A stretch of DNA of 64,000 nucleotides from NCBI RefSeq assembly GCF_900109735.1, contig NZ_FOAS01000015.1:1-64000 (forward strand), written 5' to 3'. Position 1 is the stretch's first letter, and each line of letters begins with the position of its first letter. Below are positions 31,738 to 40,396 of this stretch, piece after piece. The notes under the pieces were generated by a model that saw nothing but the letters and a program-made list of their open reading frames with translations, did no database searches and was not told the origin of the DNA. A program made the translations under genes and the position numbers. The DNA comes from Atopomonas hussainii (GTDB lineage: Bacteria; Pseudomonadota; Gammaproteobacteria; Pseudomonadales; Pseudomonadaceae).

Positions 31738-34641
31738 ATGCCTTCACGTCGGATACCGCTGTATATCCATATCGCTTACCTGTTTGTTGGCCTGCTGCTG
31801 GGCTATGCGCTGGTGAGTCAGGGCTATCAGTATTGGCAAACCCAACGCCTGTTAATGCAGGAGGCGCAAAGCCGCTATCAGCTGATTGCCAACCATGCTC
31901 AGGCCGCGCTGGATGCCCTGTATCGCCCCAGTCGAGCCGCCATTGACCTGCTGGCGCATACCCCGCTGGTACACGCCAACAGTCTTGAAGCACGTTTAAG
32001 CCATGTTGACGCCTTAGTCGCCGCGCTGCATGCCCAGCCACAGTTGTCGGCGGCCTATGTGGGCTGGAGCAACGGCGACTTTTTCCTGCTGCGCCCTTGG
32101 GCCGACAGCCCATTGATGCACAAGCTCTACCCCGAAGCGCCCCTGCACACCCGCTGGGTTGTGCAAAGTCGCCAACCGGCCCAGCAAGCCGGCGGCACGT
32201 TTCTTTATCTAGATGCCGAGCTAAAAGAACTCGCTCGCCACGAGCGAAGCAACTACCCATTCGACCCACGCAGCCGTCGCTGGTATCAGCAGGCGCAAGC
32301 GCGGGGTGGGCTGTACAGCAGTAATCCGTATCGATTTTTCACCTCCGATGAAGCCGGCATTACCTTGGCCTTAGCGCACCCCGAGGGGCATGCCGTGCTG
32401 GGGCTCGATACCACCCTGAGCAGCCTAGATGCGCTGCTCAGCAGCTACAAACCCACCCCCAGCTCGCAAGTGGCGGTGATCAATGCCACCGGCGAGATCG
32501 TCACCTGGAGTGAAAACCGCACGCTGCCAACGCAACCCGACTCCGGCCTGCCCTTGCTCAGCCAACTGAACAACGAGCCTCTGGTGCAAGCGCAACAGCT
32601 CATTGCTGACCAGCAGGCGATTAGCGTTAAGCATGGCCGCTGGCAGGCACAAGACTGGCAATTGGCGCGTGTCGCGCTGCTGGCCGATGCCGGCGATATG
32701 CCGCTGTATTTGCTTTTAGCCTCACCCCACGACGAGCTCTTGGCCGCCGCCAAAGTGCTGCGTCATGAATCCATGCTGATCAGCATGCTGCTGATCGTGC
32801 CGGGCATTGCCCTGGCGCTGCTGTTTGCGCGCTGGGCGGCCCGCCCCTTAAAAACCCTGACCCGTGAAGCGGAAAAAATCGAGCGTTTTAACTTCGACGA
32901 ACCACTCACCGTGGACTCAAATATCGCCGAAGTGGCCGACCTAGCGCGCGCCATGGGCAAGATGAAAGCCACCATCCACCGCTTTCTTGATCTCTCGCTA
33001 GCGCTCTCAGCCGAGACCGATTTTCAGCGCTTGCTTGCCCAGCTGATCAAAGACATGCAGGAAGTCACCAACGCCGATGCCGCACTGATCTACCTGCAAG
33101 ACAGCGCCGAAGCACCGTGGCAGCTGGCCTGCTTACGCCACCACGGGCAGATGTTGGCCACCGAGCACAGCGCACCGATTGCCTTGGATGCGCAACACCA
33201 CCCGCTGCTGCAAGCGCTGCACTTTGCCAAGCCAGTGCGTTTAAGCGGCGCACAGGCCAGCCAACACTTTAGTGCGCTGCCCACACCAACCAACGACTTG
33301 TCCCTCTGGGCCTTGCCGCTACGCAATCGCAAAGGCGACACCTTAGGCATTTTGGCGCTGCTGGTGGATGAAGCACAGAACCCGCTATCACGCGAGCTAA
33401 TGGCCTTTGCCCAGACGCTCTCGACCACCGCTGCCGTCGCCCTGAACACGCAACGGTTATTGGATGAACAAAAAGCCCTGCTGGAAGCCTTTATCCAGCT
33501 GCTCGCCGGCGCCATCGATGCGAAAAGCCCCTACACCGGCGGTCACTGTCAGCGCGTGCCGGAGCTGGCCAAAGCCCTCGCCCAAGCCGCTTGCGCAGAG
33601 CAAAACGGACCATTTAAAGACTTCAGCTTAAGCGCCGAGCAATGGGAAACCTTGCACATTGCCGCGTGGCTACATGACTGCGGCAAAGTCACCACACCGG
33701 AATACGTGGTGGATAAAGCCACCAAGCTAGAAACCCTCTACGACCGCATTCACGAAGTACGCATGCGTTTTGAAGTGCTTAAGCGCGACGCACATATCGC
33801 CTATTGGCAAGCGCGCGCCGAAGGCGAGCCTAACGATAGCGCGCAACTAAAAGCGCAGCTGCAAGAACAGCTCGCGCAACTGGATGACGACTTTGCCTTT
33901 GTCGCCCGCTGCAATGTGGGCGGCGAGTTTATGGCCGACAGCGATCTTGCCCGCCTTGAGCGCATTGCCGGGCAAACTTGGCTGCGCACCCTGTCTGACC
34001 GGCTCGGCATTGGCCATGAAGAGCTACAACGCAAACAAGCCCACCCAGAGCCACCACTACCGACCCTCGAGCCGTTACTGGCCGACAAGCCCGAACACAG
34101 CATCGAGCGCCGCGCGCAAGACGTGATCACAGCCAACAACCCGTGGGGCTTTAGCCTGCAAACCCCGGCGCTGCTGTATAACCGTGGCGAGCTGTACAAC
34201 TTAAGCGTGCGGCGCGGCACGTTAAGCGAAGAAGAGCGCTTTAAGATCAACGAGCACATTATCCAAACCATCATCATGCTCGAGCGCCTGCCCTTCCCCC
34301 GCCACCTGCGTGAAGTGCCAGAGATTGCCGGCGGCCATCACGAAAAAATGGACGGCCAAGGCTACCCACGCGGCTTAACCCAAGCACAAATGAGCATTCC
34401 CGCACGGATGATGGCGATTGCCGATATTTTCGAAGCCCTCACCGCCATCGACCGCCCTTACAAAGCCGGCAAGCCGCTGTCGGTGGCTATGCGCATCATG
34501 GCCAAGATGCGCGACGAGCAGCATATCGACGCCGAACTGTTCGCCCTGTTTGTGCGCTCCGGCGTGTATCGCCGCTATGCCGAGCAGTACATGCCGGCAG
34601 CGCTGATCGATGCAGTGGATGAAGCGGCACTGCTCAGTTAG
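31738..34641 (+). CDS. Large membrane-bound sensor with HAMP, GAF and HD-GYP domains
   Basis: A 967-residue signalling protein. Membrane helices at about 7-28 and 343-363 flank a periplasmic Cache-like sensor domain. A HAMP-like linker follows, then a GAF domain (about 420-580) and an HD-GYP phosphodiesterase domain. The metal motif HDCGK is near 645 and HHEKMDGQGYP near 865-876, so c-di-GMP hydrolysis is plausible. In typical HD-GYP proteins these two motifs are about 60-70 residues apart; here they are about 220 apart owing to a charged insertion. The ATG at 31738 has GGGAG nine bases upstream; a GTG at 31708 lacks one. Confidence 0.88.
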   Translation: MPSRRIPLYIHIAYLFVGLLLGYALVSQGYQYWQTQRLLMQEAQSRYQLIANHAQAALDALYRPSRAAIDLLAHTPLVHANSLEARLSHVDALVAALHAQPQLSAAYVGWSNGDFFLLRPWADSPLMHKLYPEAPLHTRWVVQSRQPAQQAGGTFLYLDAELKELARHERSNYPFDPRSRRWYQQAQARGGLYSSNPYRFFTSDEAGITLALAHPEGHAVLGLDTTLSSLDALLSSYKPTPSSQVAVINATGEIVTWSENRTLPTQPDSGLPLLSQLNNEPLVQAQQLIADQQAISVKHGRWQAQDWQLARVALLADAGDMPLYLLLASPHDELLAAAKVLRHESMLISMLLIVPGIALALLFARWAARPLKTLTREAEKIERFNFDEPLTVDSNIAEVADLARAMGKMKATIHRFLDLSLALSAETDFQRLLAQLIKDMQEVTNADAALIYLQDSAEAPWQLACLRHHGQMLATEHSAPIALDAQHHPLLQALHFAKPVRLSGAQASQHFSALPTPTNDLSLWALPLRNRKGDTLGILALLVDEAQNPLSRELMAFAQTLSTTAAVALNTQRLLDEQKALLEAFIQLLAGAIDAKSPYTGGHCQRVPELAKALAQAACAEQNGPFKDFSLSAEQWETLHIAAWLHDCGKVTTPEYVVDKATKLETLYDRIHEVRMRFEVLKRDAHIAYWQARAEGEPNDSAQLKAQLQEQLAQLDDDFAFVARCNVGGEFMADSDLARLERIAGQTWLRTLSDRLGIGHEELQRKQAHPEPPLPTLEPLLADKPEHSIERRAQDVITANNPWGFSLQTPALLYNRGELYNLSVRRGTLSEEERFKINEHIIQTIIMLERLPFPRHLREVPEIAGGHHEKMDGQGYPRGLTQAQMSIPARMMAIADIFEALTAIDRPYKAGKPLSVAMRIMAKMRDEQHIDAELFALFVRSGVYRRYAEQYMPAALIDAVDEAALLS

Positions 34642-34647
34642 CGGGAT

Positions 34648-34674
34648 AAAAAAAGCCGGCCACTAAGGCCGGCT
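34648..34674 (-). terminator. Rho-independent terminator of the haem peroxidase gene
   Basis: AGCCGGCC (34654-34661) and GGCCGGCT (34667-34674) around ACTAA. On the minus strand a run of seven T follows directly. On the plus strand, behind the HD-GYP gene, there is no T-run, but the same hairpin could slow that transcript too. Confidence 0.85.
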
Positions 34675-34727
34675 AAAGCTCGCGGTTTGCACGCGCCCCT
34701 GCCGCCCATGCCGGCAGGGATATAGGT

Positions 34728-37472
34728 TTATTGGTCTTCCATGCGCTGGTGCTTGAAGAACACGCCGCTGTCGCCAAAGGCCGACAGGTTAAAGGCAGAA
34801 CTCAAGCTCAACTCACCGACCTTCACCGCACTGTTGCGGCGCTGGCTGGCGTAACGATTGGTCAACGAGGGGAAGATCGAGGTTTTGATCGGCTCGGAGG
34901 TGGCGTACAGGTCATACACCACAGTGCCTGCTTGCAGCTGCAACAGGTCGGCACGGAAGTCGTGCGCCGCGCTGCTGAAACGGTTCTTCACTTCGGCACG
35001 CGGCACAAAGTAGATCTGTGTCGGCACTTTGGCTTGCGCTACGGCTTGGCCTTGTGCAGTCACTTCGGCCATATCTGCCAAGTTCAGCTGCGTGGGCTTG
35101 CTGCTCACCAGCGAGAACAGCGTGGTGGTGCCCAGTGTTTCGTTGGCTTCTACCTGCACGTACTGCGACAGCTCGTTGGCAAAGAAGTTGTAGTTACCGC
35201 CTTGGCCCGACAGGGTGTACAGCGCCGAGACGTTTTCTGACGGCTTGCCATCGACAAACGCCTTCCACGCCAAGCCCGGTGCAAAGCCACGATCAGCCGG
35301 GTCACCGGTGACCGACAAGCGCAGCAGGCCGTGCTCAGCGCCTTGGAACAAGCCGGTGTAAGGGTTGCCCGGCACGGCGGTGAACTTCACCTTAGCCAAG
35401 GCGCCATAGGGGTGAATCGGCTTGCTGTGGCCAACAGGCGCCACGTCGGTGCGCTCTTTGACTTTGGTCCACAACACCGAGCTGATCAGCCCACCGATAT
35501 CCACTTTTTTCAGCGCCGGTACTTCATCGGCCTTGTACTGCGTGCGCAGGGCACCGTTAACCCACAGGTGCTCTTGCTTAGCGGCGGCCGGCCAAGTTTC
35601 GTAATCGGCCGGAATCTTCAGGCCCCACGGTTTAAAGGCGTTGTCGATACCAGTCAGGCTAGCCAGCAGTTGCGGATTGTGGCGCTTGATCACGTCCACC
35701 ATGGTGGTGTGCTCTACCCAGTCGTAACCTTCTTGGGTGTAGATCGCTGGACGGTAGTCCGAGGTGAAGAAGCGGTCGGCCATCAAACGACGCGAGGCGT
35801 TCATGATGAAGATCTGGAAGGCGGTTTCGCCGAAGGCAAAGCCCTCAGGACGCACGGTTTCGGCCAGCATACCGACCAAGGTATCGATCTTCTCGATGTC
35901 GTTGCTGTACAGCTGCTTAAGCTTGTTCAGGGTTACCGTTTCGGTGGTCAGGTCTTCGAACTTGGTGATCGGCTTTAAGCCAATCTGACGGCGGAACTCG
36001 TTATAACGCGGCACGCCACGCTCACGGTCACGCAGTACGTCGATCATCGCCAAGTCGATCTGCCCTACCAGCGGAATCGACAAGTTACGCAGAAAGCCCG
36101 GGAAGTTGTTCAGCGTCAGCGAACCAGGGTGGGTGATACCGAAGGAGTACCACAGGCGCTCGCTGCCTTCACGCTGCAGCATGGCTTCCGCGTCGCTATC
36201 TAAGGTGTCTTGCAGGGCGACAACGTTCTTCGGCGTGTTACTGCCGATGTCGTACACCTGCACGTTGTCACGCATCAGCGGGTGCATGCGGTACACGGCG
36301 ACAAACTCTTCGGTGAGAGTAAACGGCACACCGTAGTTGTTCGGCGCGGTGGAGCCCACAATACCGCCCAAGGCATGCGACAAGGCATTATTGCCGGCGC
36401 TATCGGCTGCGTTAGGGTCGAAACCGAGAATGGCCTTCACAAAGGAGTCTGACTTGGCCAAGTCTTCACGCAGCTTGCGCGCTTGGGCTTGGTAGTCATC
36501 ACGCGGGCCACCTTGGCCGAGCAAACCCCACCAGTTGGCGTACATAGCACGCTCAGTCACTGGGTTGGCGATGATCGCCGGGGTCCATTCCACGGTGTGA
36601 ATTTTCGCCATCAGCGCCGAGTTGATCAGACGCGCTTTGTCGTACAGCCACTGATCGCTCTTGCCGGGGTATTTCTGCGCCAGCATGTCGGCAATCGCGT
36701 TGTGCTCTTTGGTGAACATCTGGTGCAGCATCGACAGACCAATCCACCAGTTATTACTAAACCCGGTGACCGGCTTACCGGACAGCAGCTCGGTCGGCAG
36801 CATGCCGTTGGCGTTGATCTTTAAGCGCCCGCCTTCAAAGGAACGCACGCTGTCGCTGACGGCTTTGCTGCTGCCATACAGCTGCGAACCATCCCACCAG
36901 TGGGTGTTGTGGTTACGGAAGGTTTTGGGCTTGCCCGCATCGGCACCAGTACGGGTTGGGTCAGGCTGAGTGCGCTTGACGCTCAGCGAGCCAGAACCCA
37001 GCACATCGCCCGCCGGCAGCGGCACTTGAATCGGGTCGCCTTCGGCATTAGGGCCGTGGTCGAACCAGTCGTGGGTCATGAACTGAATCCACGCGGCGGC
37101 AATAAAGTTAACGCTGGTGGCCGGCTTGAATTCTTGCCGGGCCATCAGTTGGTTACTGACTTCGCGGGGGTTGGGGCTCAGCAAGGTGCTGGTTTCGCCC
37201 TGCCCGGCAGCTGGATCGACGTTACGGCCAAAGCGGCGGTACACCGAGCCCTCAGCGGGGTTACTGAGAATGTTACAGGTGCCGTCTTCGGTACGCGCCG
37301 TCAAACTGCGCTCGTCACACTGAATGTCAGCGTTGTACGGGCCGTAGTTTTCTAGGTCAAAGAGGTTGTTTTCGAACAGCTCTTGCCGCTCTACAGCCAG
37401 CACAATCAAGCCAGCCATCACGCCTAACGTGCCCAGTTTAGTGAGCGCAGGCCAGGTTACCCATGGCGTCAT
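34728..37472 (-). CDS. Alpha-dioxygenase/cyclooxygenase-like haem peroxidase
   Basis: A 914-residue animal-haem-peroxidase superfamily protein. A hydrophobic N-terminal segment (about 9-27) suggests membrane anchoring or export. The peroxidase fold runs to about 610: distal His134 in FMTHDWFDHG, EHNAIADML at 256-264, and VYRMHPLM with Tyr394 and proximal His397. The Y-x-x-H spacing and the TEEFVAVYRMH context match plant alpha-dioxygenases and the Tyr385/His388 pair of cyclooxygenases, where the Tyr radical oxygenates fatty acids. A C-terminal region of about 300 residues, beta-rich at its end, is of unknown role. ATG 37472 follows AGGAG; a GTG one codon earlier is possible. Downstream of a LuxR-type gene on the same strand. 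Confidence 0.85.
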   Translation of the reverse strand: MTPWVTWPALTKLGTLGVMAGLIVLAVERQELFENNLFDLENYGPYNADIQCDERSLTARTEDGTCNILSNPAEGSVYRRFGRNVDPAAGQGETSTLLSPNPREVSNQLMARQEFKPATSVNFIAAAWIQFMTHDWFDHGPNAEGDPIQVPLPAGDVLGSGSLSVKRTQPDPTRTGADAGKPKTFRNHNTHWWDGSQLYGSSKAVSDSVRSFEGGRLKINANGMLPTELLSGKPVTGFSNNWWIGLSMLHQMFTKEHNAIADMLAQKYPGKSDQWLYDKARLINSALMAKIHTVEWTPAIIANPVTERAMYANWWGLLGQGGPRDDYQAQARKLREDLAKSDSFVKAILGFDPNAADSAGNNALSHALGGIVGSTAPNNYGVPFTLTEEFVAVYRMHPLMRDNVQVYDIGSNTPKNVVALQDTLDSDAEAMLQREGSERLWYSFGITHPGSLTLNNFPGFLRNLSIPLVGQIDLAMIDVLRDRERGVPRYNEFRRQIGLKPITKFEDLTTETVTLNKLKQLYSNDIEKIDTLVGMLAETVRPEGFAFGETAFQIFIMNASRRLMADRFFTSDYRPAIYTQEGYDWVEHTTMVDVIKRHNPQLLASLTGIDNAFKPWGLKIPADYETWPAAAKQEHLWVNGALRTQYKADEVPALKKVDIGGLISSVLWTKVKERTDVAPVGHSKPIHPYGALAKVKFTAVPGNPYTGLFQGAEHGLLRLSVTGDPADRGFAPGLAWKAFVDGKPSENVSALYTLSGQGGNYNFFANELSQYVQVEANETLGTTTLFSLVSSKPTQLNLADMAEVTAQGQAVAQAKVPTQIYFVPRAEVKNRFSSAAHDFRADLLQLQAGTVVYDLYATSEPIKTSIFPSLTNRYASQRRNSAVKVGELSLSSAFNLSAFGDSGVFFKHQRMEDQ

Positions 37473-37554
37473 CACACGTTCTCCTACTCTTGTTGTTGTT
37501 CGGCCTGACCGAGGGCTCAGGCAGCGTCAAAGAGTAAGAAGCGACGCCACTAAA

Positions 37555-37578
37555 CGCCCCCCTCTGCGGAGGGGGGGC
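37555..37578 (-). terminator. Hairpin between the LuxR-type gene and the peroxidase gene
   Basis: CCCCCCTC-TGCG-GAGGGGGG forms an 8-bp GC-only-flanked stem nine bases after the regulator stop. On the minus strand it is followed by GTTTAG, a weak T tract, so it may attenuate rather than stop transcription into the peroxidase gene. Confidence 0.55.
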
Positions 37579-37586
37579 ACAGCGGA

Positions 37587-40220
37587 TTAATTCACCCCAC
37601 CGACATTCACCAGCAATTCTGTGCGGCTGCGCACACCTAACTTGGCGTAAATGTTTTTTAGATGCCACTTGGTGGTTGAAACGGCGATGCCCAGCTTGTC
37701 ACTCAACTGCGCATTACTCAGGCCTTGTAGGGCGCCATCGACGATCTCGCGCTCTTTATCGGTTAACTCCGCCAACTGGCTCAGGCGTAACGGTGCAACG
37801 GTCTGACCGATAAACGTGGCGTAGTGCTGACGGTATTTATCCGGTACCGGCAATACGCCTTGCTGTACGGCCTGCTGCAGCAAGCGCGTGGCGCCGGGCG
37901 CCTCGTCCAACACCCCACGGCTAAAACAGGCGATGCCGTATTCGGCAATCAGGCTTTTCAGGGTTTGCGCCTGCTGGCTCTGGCTATCCTGCTCGGGGTT
38001 AAGGCACAGCAGGTTGATATGTACAGTGAGCCGCCGCACACGCATCTGACTGCCTTGTAACGCGTGCGCCAAGACTTTGAGTAAGCGCGCCGCTTGCGCA
38101 TGCTGCGCCGTGCCGATGAGCCAATACACACAAGCCATGGCGCTGCGCTCCCAGCCTTCGCAATAAGGCCCTGCGCACTCCCACTCCCCTGCTGCCCAGC
38201 GTTGTGGCAACTGGAAGCGCCGGGCTACGCCTTCTAATACGCTGCTTGAGCCGCTGAGCAAGGCTTGGCGCAGCGCTTCTTGGGCCACGTGCCCGAACAG
38301 TCTCGGGTAGTGGCCCAATTCCACCGCACGGGTAAGGTTCTCAAGCAAACGGGCAGCCCGCTCGGGCAACGCGCGACAGTGCAGCACCCGCGACAAGGTC
38401 ACGTACACCGTAACAATCGCCTCACTGGCCGATGAGGCGGTGATTTCCGTGATCAGCTCTTCACCCAAGGCTTGCGCCTCAGCCAGTTGGTTCTGCTCAT
38501 AGAGCGTGACCAACATGGCGGTGGCGCGGTTTAACCACGCCGGGCTGGTGCGCGGACAAGCGCTGAAATCGGCATACACCTGATTACGCGCAGCCAGACT
38601 TTGCCCGGCGTGACGGCGACTGAGCACCACGATCAGGTCGGCGTAACTTTGCAGAAAGTGATGCCCGCTGTGCGCTAACAGCGCTTGTGCTTGGCTGGCA
38701 TAGTCGATGGCGGCGCTTAACTCGCCGGCCATCATCTCGTGATAGGCCAACAGGGTTTGTGCTTGCGCACGCAGGGCCATCGGCACCTGCGCTGCCCGCA
38801 GGCCTTGCGCCACTTTGGGCAAGCTGCTCGCCGCATCATCACGAAAAGTACCCAATAACAGACGCAGCAAAAGCCAACCGGCACCGTCGTCGCCTTGCGC
38901 TAAGCCGTGCTGCTCGGCCAAATGCAAATAATGGTCGGCTTGGGTAAAACAGCGGCTCAGCACTAAAGCTTCCACCAATGCGCCCAACAAACTGGGCTGG
39001 GCCAGCAAGGTGGCAGTATCCAGCGCCATTAAATGCTTTAGCACCCGCGAGAAGTACCCCGCCTTTAACCACGCATCGCTAGTCTGCAGCAACATACGCC
39101 AATGTAAGGCGTGATCGCCGCTGGCTTGGGCATGCTGCAAAGCGCGTTCATCATCGTGGAAATCGGTCTGCCCATGCCGAGCCAGATGGCAAGCGGCGCG
39201 ACGTTGCAGCGCGGGCAAGTTATCGGCCTGCTCTAACTGCACACGATGGAGCAGATAGTCCTGCAGCAAAGGATGGTAGCGATACCAACCATGCCGCTCT
39301 GCCAGCGGCTGAATGAATAAGTGCTGGGCGGCTAACTGTTCCAGCAGCACGCCGCTGTGACGACGCTGCAGCACGGCGTCGCACAGTGCGCCGTCGAAAG
39401 TTTCCAGCAACGCGGTGACGAGGAAAAAGTCGCGGCGTTCGGCCGACAACTGACGCAAAACCACATCGCCAAAATACTCGACAATTTGCGGCTGGCTGCC
39501 ATTGAACTGCGCCAAGGCCGGCAAGCCAAAGCGCGCATGGCTGAGCAAAGCCACCTTCACCCCGGTTGCCCAACCTTGCGTCATCGCCTGTACCGCCTGC
39601 AACGCCGGCGGCTGCAAGACGGCCGCGCCTAAATAAGCGCCTAAGGCCTGTATTTCTGTGTCTGTGAAGGCAAAGTCCGCGCCTTGTAAGCAGGCGATAC
39701 GTCCATCCAGCAGCCCACAGGCCGGCAACCAAGGCAAGGCCTGTCGACTGGCCAGCACCAGCTGCACGTTTGCCGAGGCAAGCTCTGCCAACACCCGCAG
39801 CACAGCCACTAAATAAGGGTCTTGCAGGCACTGCGCATCATCCAGCACTAAGCACACACCGCTGGGCAGGCGGTTTAGGTCTTCGAATAAAGCCAGCGCC
39901 AGTGTTACCGGGGCTTCATGCAGATCTGCCGCGAGCGGGTCGAACCACGTGCCCGTACTGTCGCCAAGTTGCTGGCGCAGCGCTGTGTGCAAGCGGCGAA
40001 AAAATCGCAGCGGCTGATCGTCATACGGGGTTAAAGCCAGTAGCACACGGGGCTTAGGCCAAGCCGTGGCCAGCCATTGTTGCAGCAGTGTGGTTTTACC
40101 GGCACCCGGCGGCGCCAGTAACAACAGCAGGGGCTTATCAGACACCGCGTGCATGCGCGCCAACAAGGCATGCCGACACACCCCTGCCTGCTCGGCCGCG
40201 GGCCGCAATGCAGTTCTCAT
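37587..40220 (-). CDS. MalT-type (LAL) LuxR-family transcriptional regulator
   Basis: An 877-residue large ATP-binding regulator. Walker A APPGAGKTT at 36-44, Walker B LVLDDAQ near 115-121, a long helical TPR-like region (about 340-800), and a C-terminal LuxR helix-turn-helix in the last 59 residues (LTDKEREIVDGALQGLSNAQ, then TTKWHLKNIYAKLGVRSRTE). Such proteins oligomerise on ATP and inducer binding and activate neighbouring promoters. Its position 115 bp upstream of the peroxidase gene on the same strand makes that gene a likely target. The ATG at 40220 has GAGAAAG upstream; a TTG five codons earlier is less likely. Confidence 0.88.
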   Translation of the reverse strand: MRTALRPAAEQAGVCRHALLARMHAVSDKPLLLLLAPPGAGKTTLLQQWLATAWPKPRVLLALTPYDDQPLRFFRRLHTALRQQLGDSTGTWFDPLAADLHEAPVTLALALFEDLNRLPSGVCLVLDDAQCLQDPYLVAVLRVLAELASANVQLVLASRQALPWLPACGLLDGRIACLQGADFAFTDTEIQALGAYLGAAVLQPPALQAVQAMTQGWATGVKVALLSHARFGLPALAQFNGSQPQIVEYFGDVVLRQLSAERRDFFLVTALLETFDGALCDAVLQRRHSGVLLEQLAAQHLFIQPLAERHGWYRYHPLLQDYLLHRVQLEQADNLPALQRRAACHLARHGQTDFHDDERALQHAQASGDHALHWRMLLQTSDAWLKAGYFSRVLKHLMALDTATLLAQPSLLGALVEALVLSRCFTQADHYLHLAEQHGLAQGDDGAGWLLLRLLLGTFRDDAASSLPKVAQGLRAAQVPMALRAQAQTLLAYHEMMAGELSAAIDYASQAQALLAHSGHHFLQSYADLIVVLSRRHAGQSLAARNQVYADFSACPRTSPAWLNRATAMLVTLYEQNQLAEAQALGEELITEITASSASEAIVTVYVTLSRVLHCRALPERAARLLENLTRAVELGHYPRLFGHVAQEALRQALLSGSSSVLEGVARRFQLPQRWAAGEWECAGPYCEGWERSAMACVYWLIGTAQHAQAARLLKVLAHALQGSQMRVRRLTVHINLLCLNPEQDSQSQQAQTLKSLIAEYGIACFSRGVLDEAPGATRLLQQAVQQGVLPVPDKYRQHYATFIGQTVAPLRLSQLAELTDKEREIVDGALQGLSNAQLSDKLGIAVSTTKWHLKNIYAKLGVRSRTELLVNVGGVN

Positions 40221-40254
40221 CGTGCTTTCTCGCAAGCTTTTTTGTTGTTATTTA

Positions 40255-40272
40255 CGGCCATGCTAATGGCCG
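40255..40272. promoter_or_regulatory. Palindrome upstream of the LuxR-type gene
   Basis: CGGCCAT-GCTA-ATGGCCG is a perfect 7-bp inverted repeat 35 bp before the regulator ATG. There is no T-run on either side, so an operator or leader hairpin is more likely than a terminator. Confidence 0.45.
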
Positions 40273-40344
40273 AATCGCGCAGATGGCACTGTGCCCATCA
40301 CACTTTTGGGTGATGCCCCGCAACGCACAACTTAAGTTGGCAAG

Positions 40345-40378
40345 AAAAAGCCCGACGCATCCAGCGATGGGTCGGGCT
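40345..40378 (-). terminator. Rho-independent terminator after metZ
   Basis: AGCCCGAC (40349-40356) and GTCGGGCT (40371-40378) enclose a second CATC/GATG stem. On the minus strand CTTTTTCTT follows. It ends the accD-to-metZ gene series. Confidence 0.85.
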
Positions 40379-40396
40379 AAGTAACACGCAGGCTGA

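Noticed and set aside
35331-35978. 215-codon open frame opposite the haem peroxidase
   Set aside because: Antisense shadow in the same wobble relation, without ribosome site or family motifs.
34728-37472. The peroxidase as a type II secretion passenger or RTX-type peroxicin
   Set aside because: No Ca-binding nonapeptide repeats are visible, and secretion by the nearby T2SS cannot be inferred from sequence; the N-terminal helix may be only an anchor.
37555-37578. Poly-C/poly-G hairpin as an origin or recombination site
   Set aside because: Position directly after a stop codon and a following short T tract fit a transcription hairpin better.
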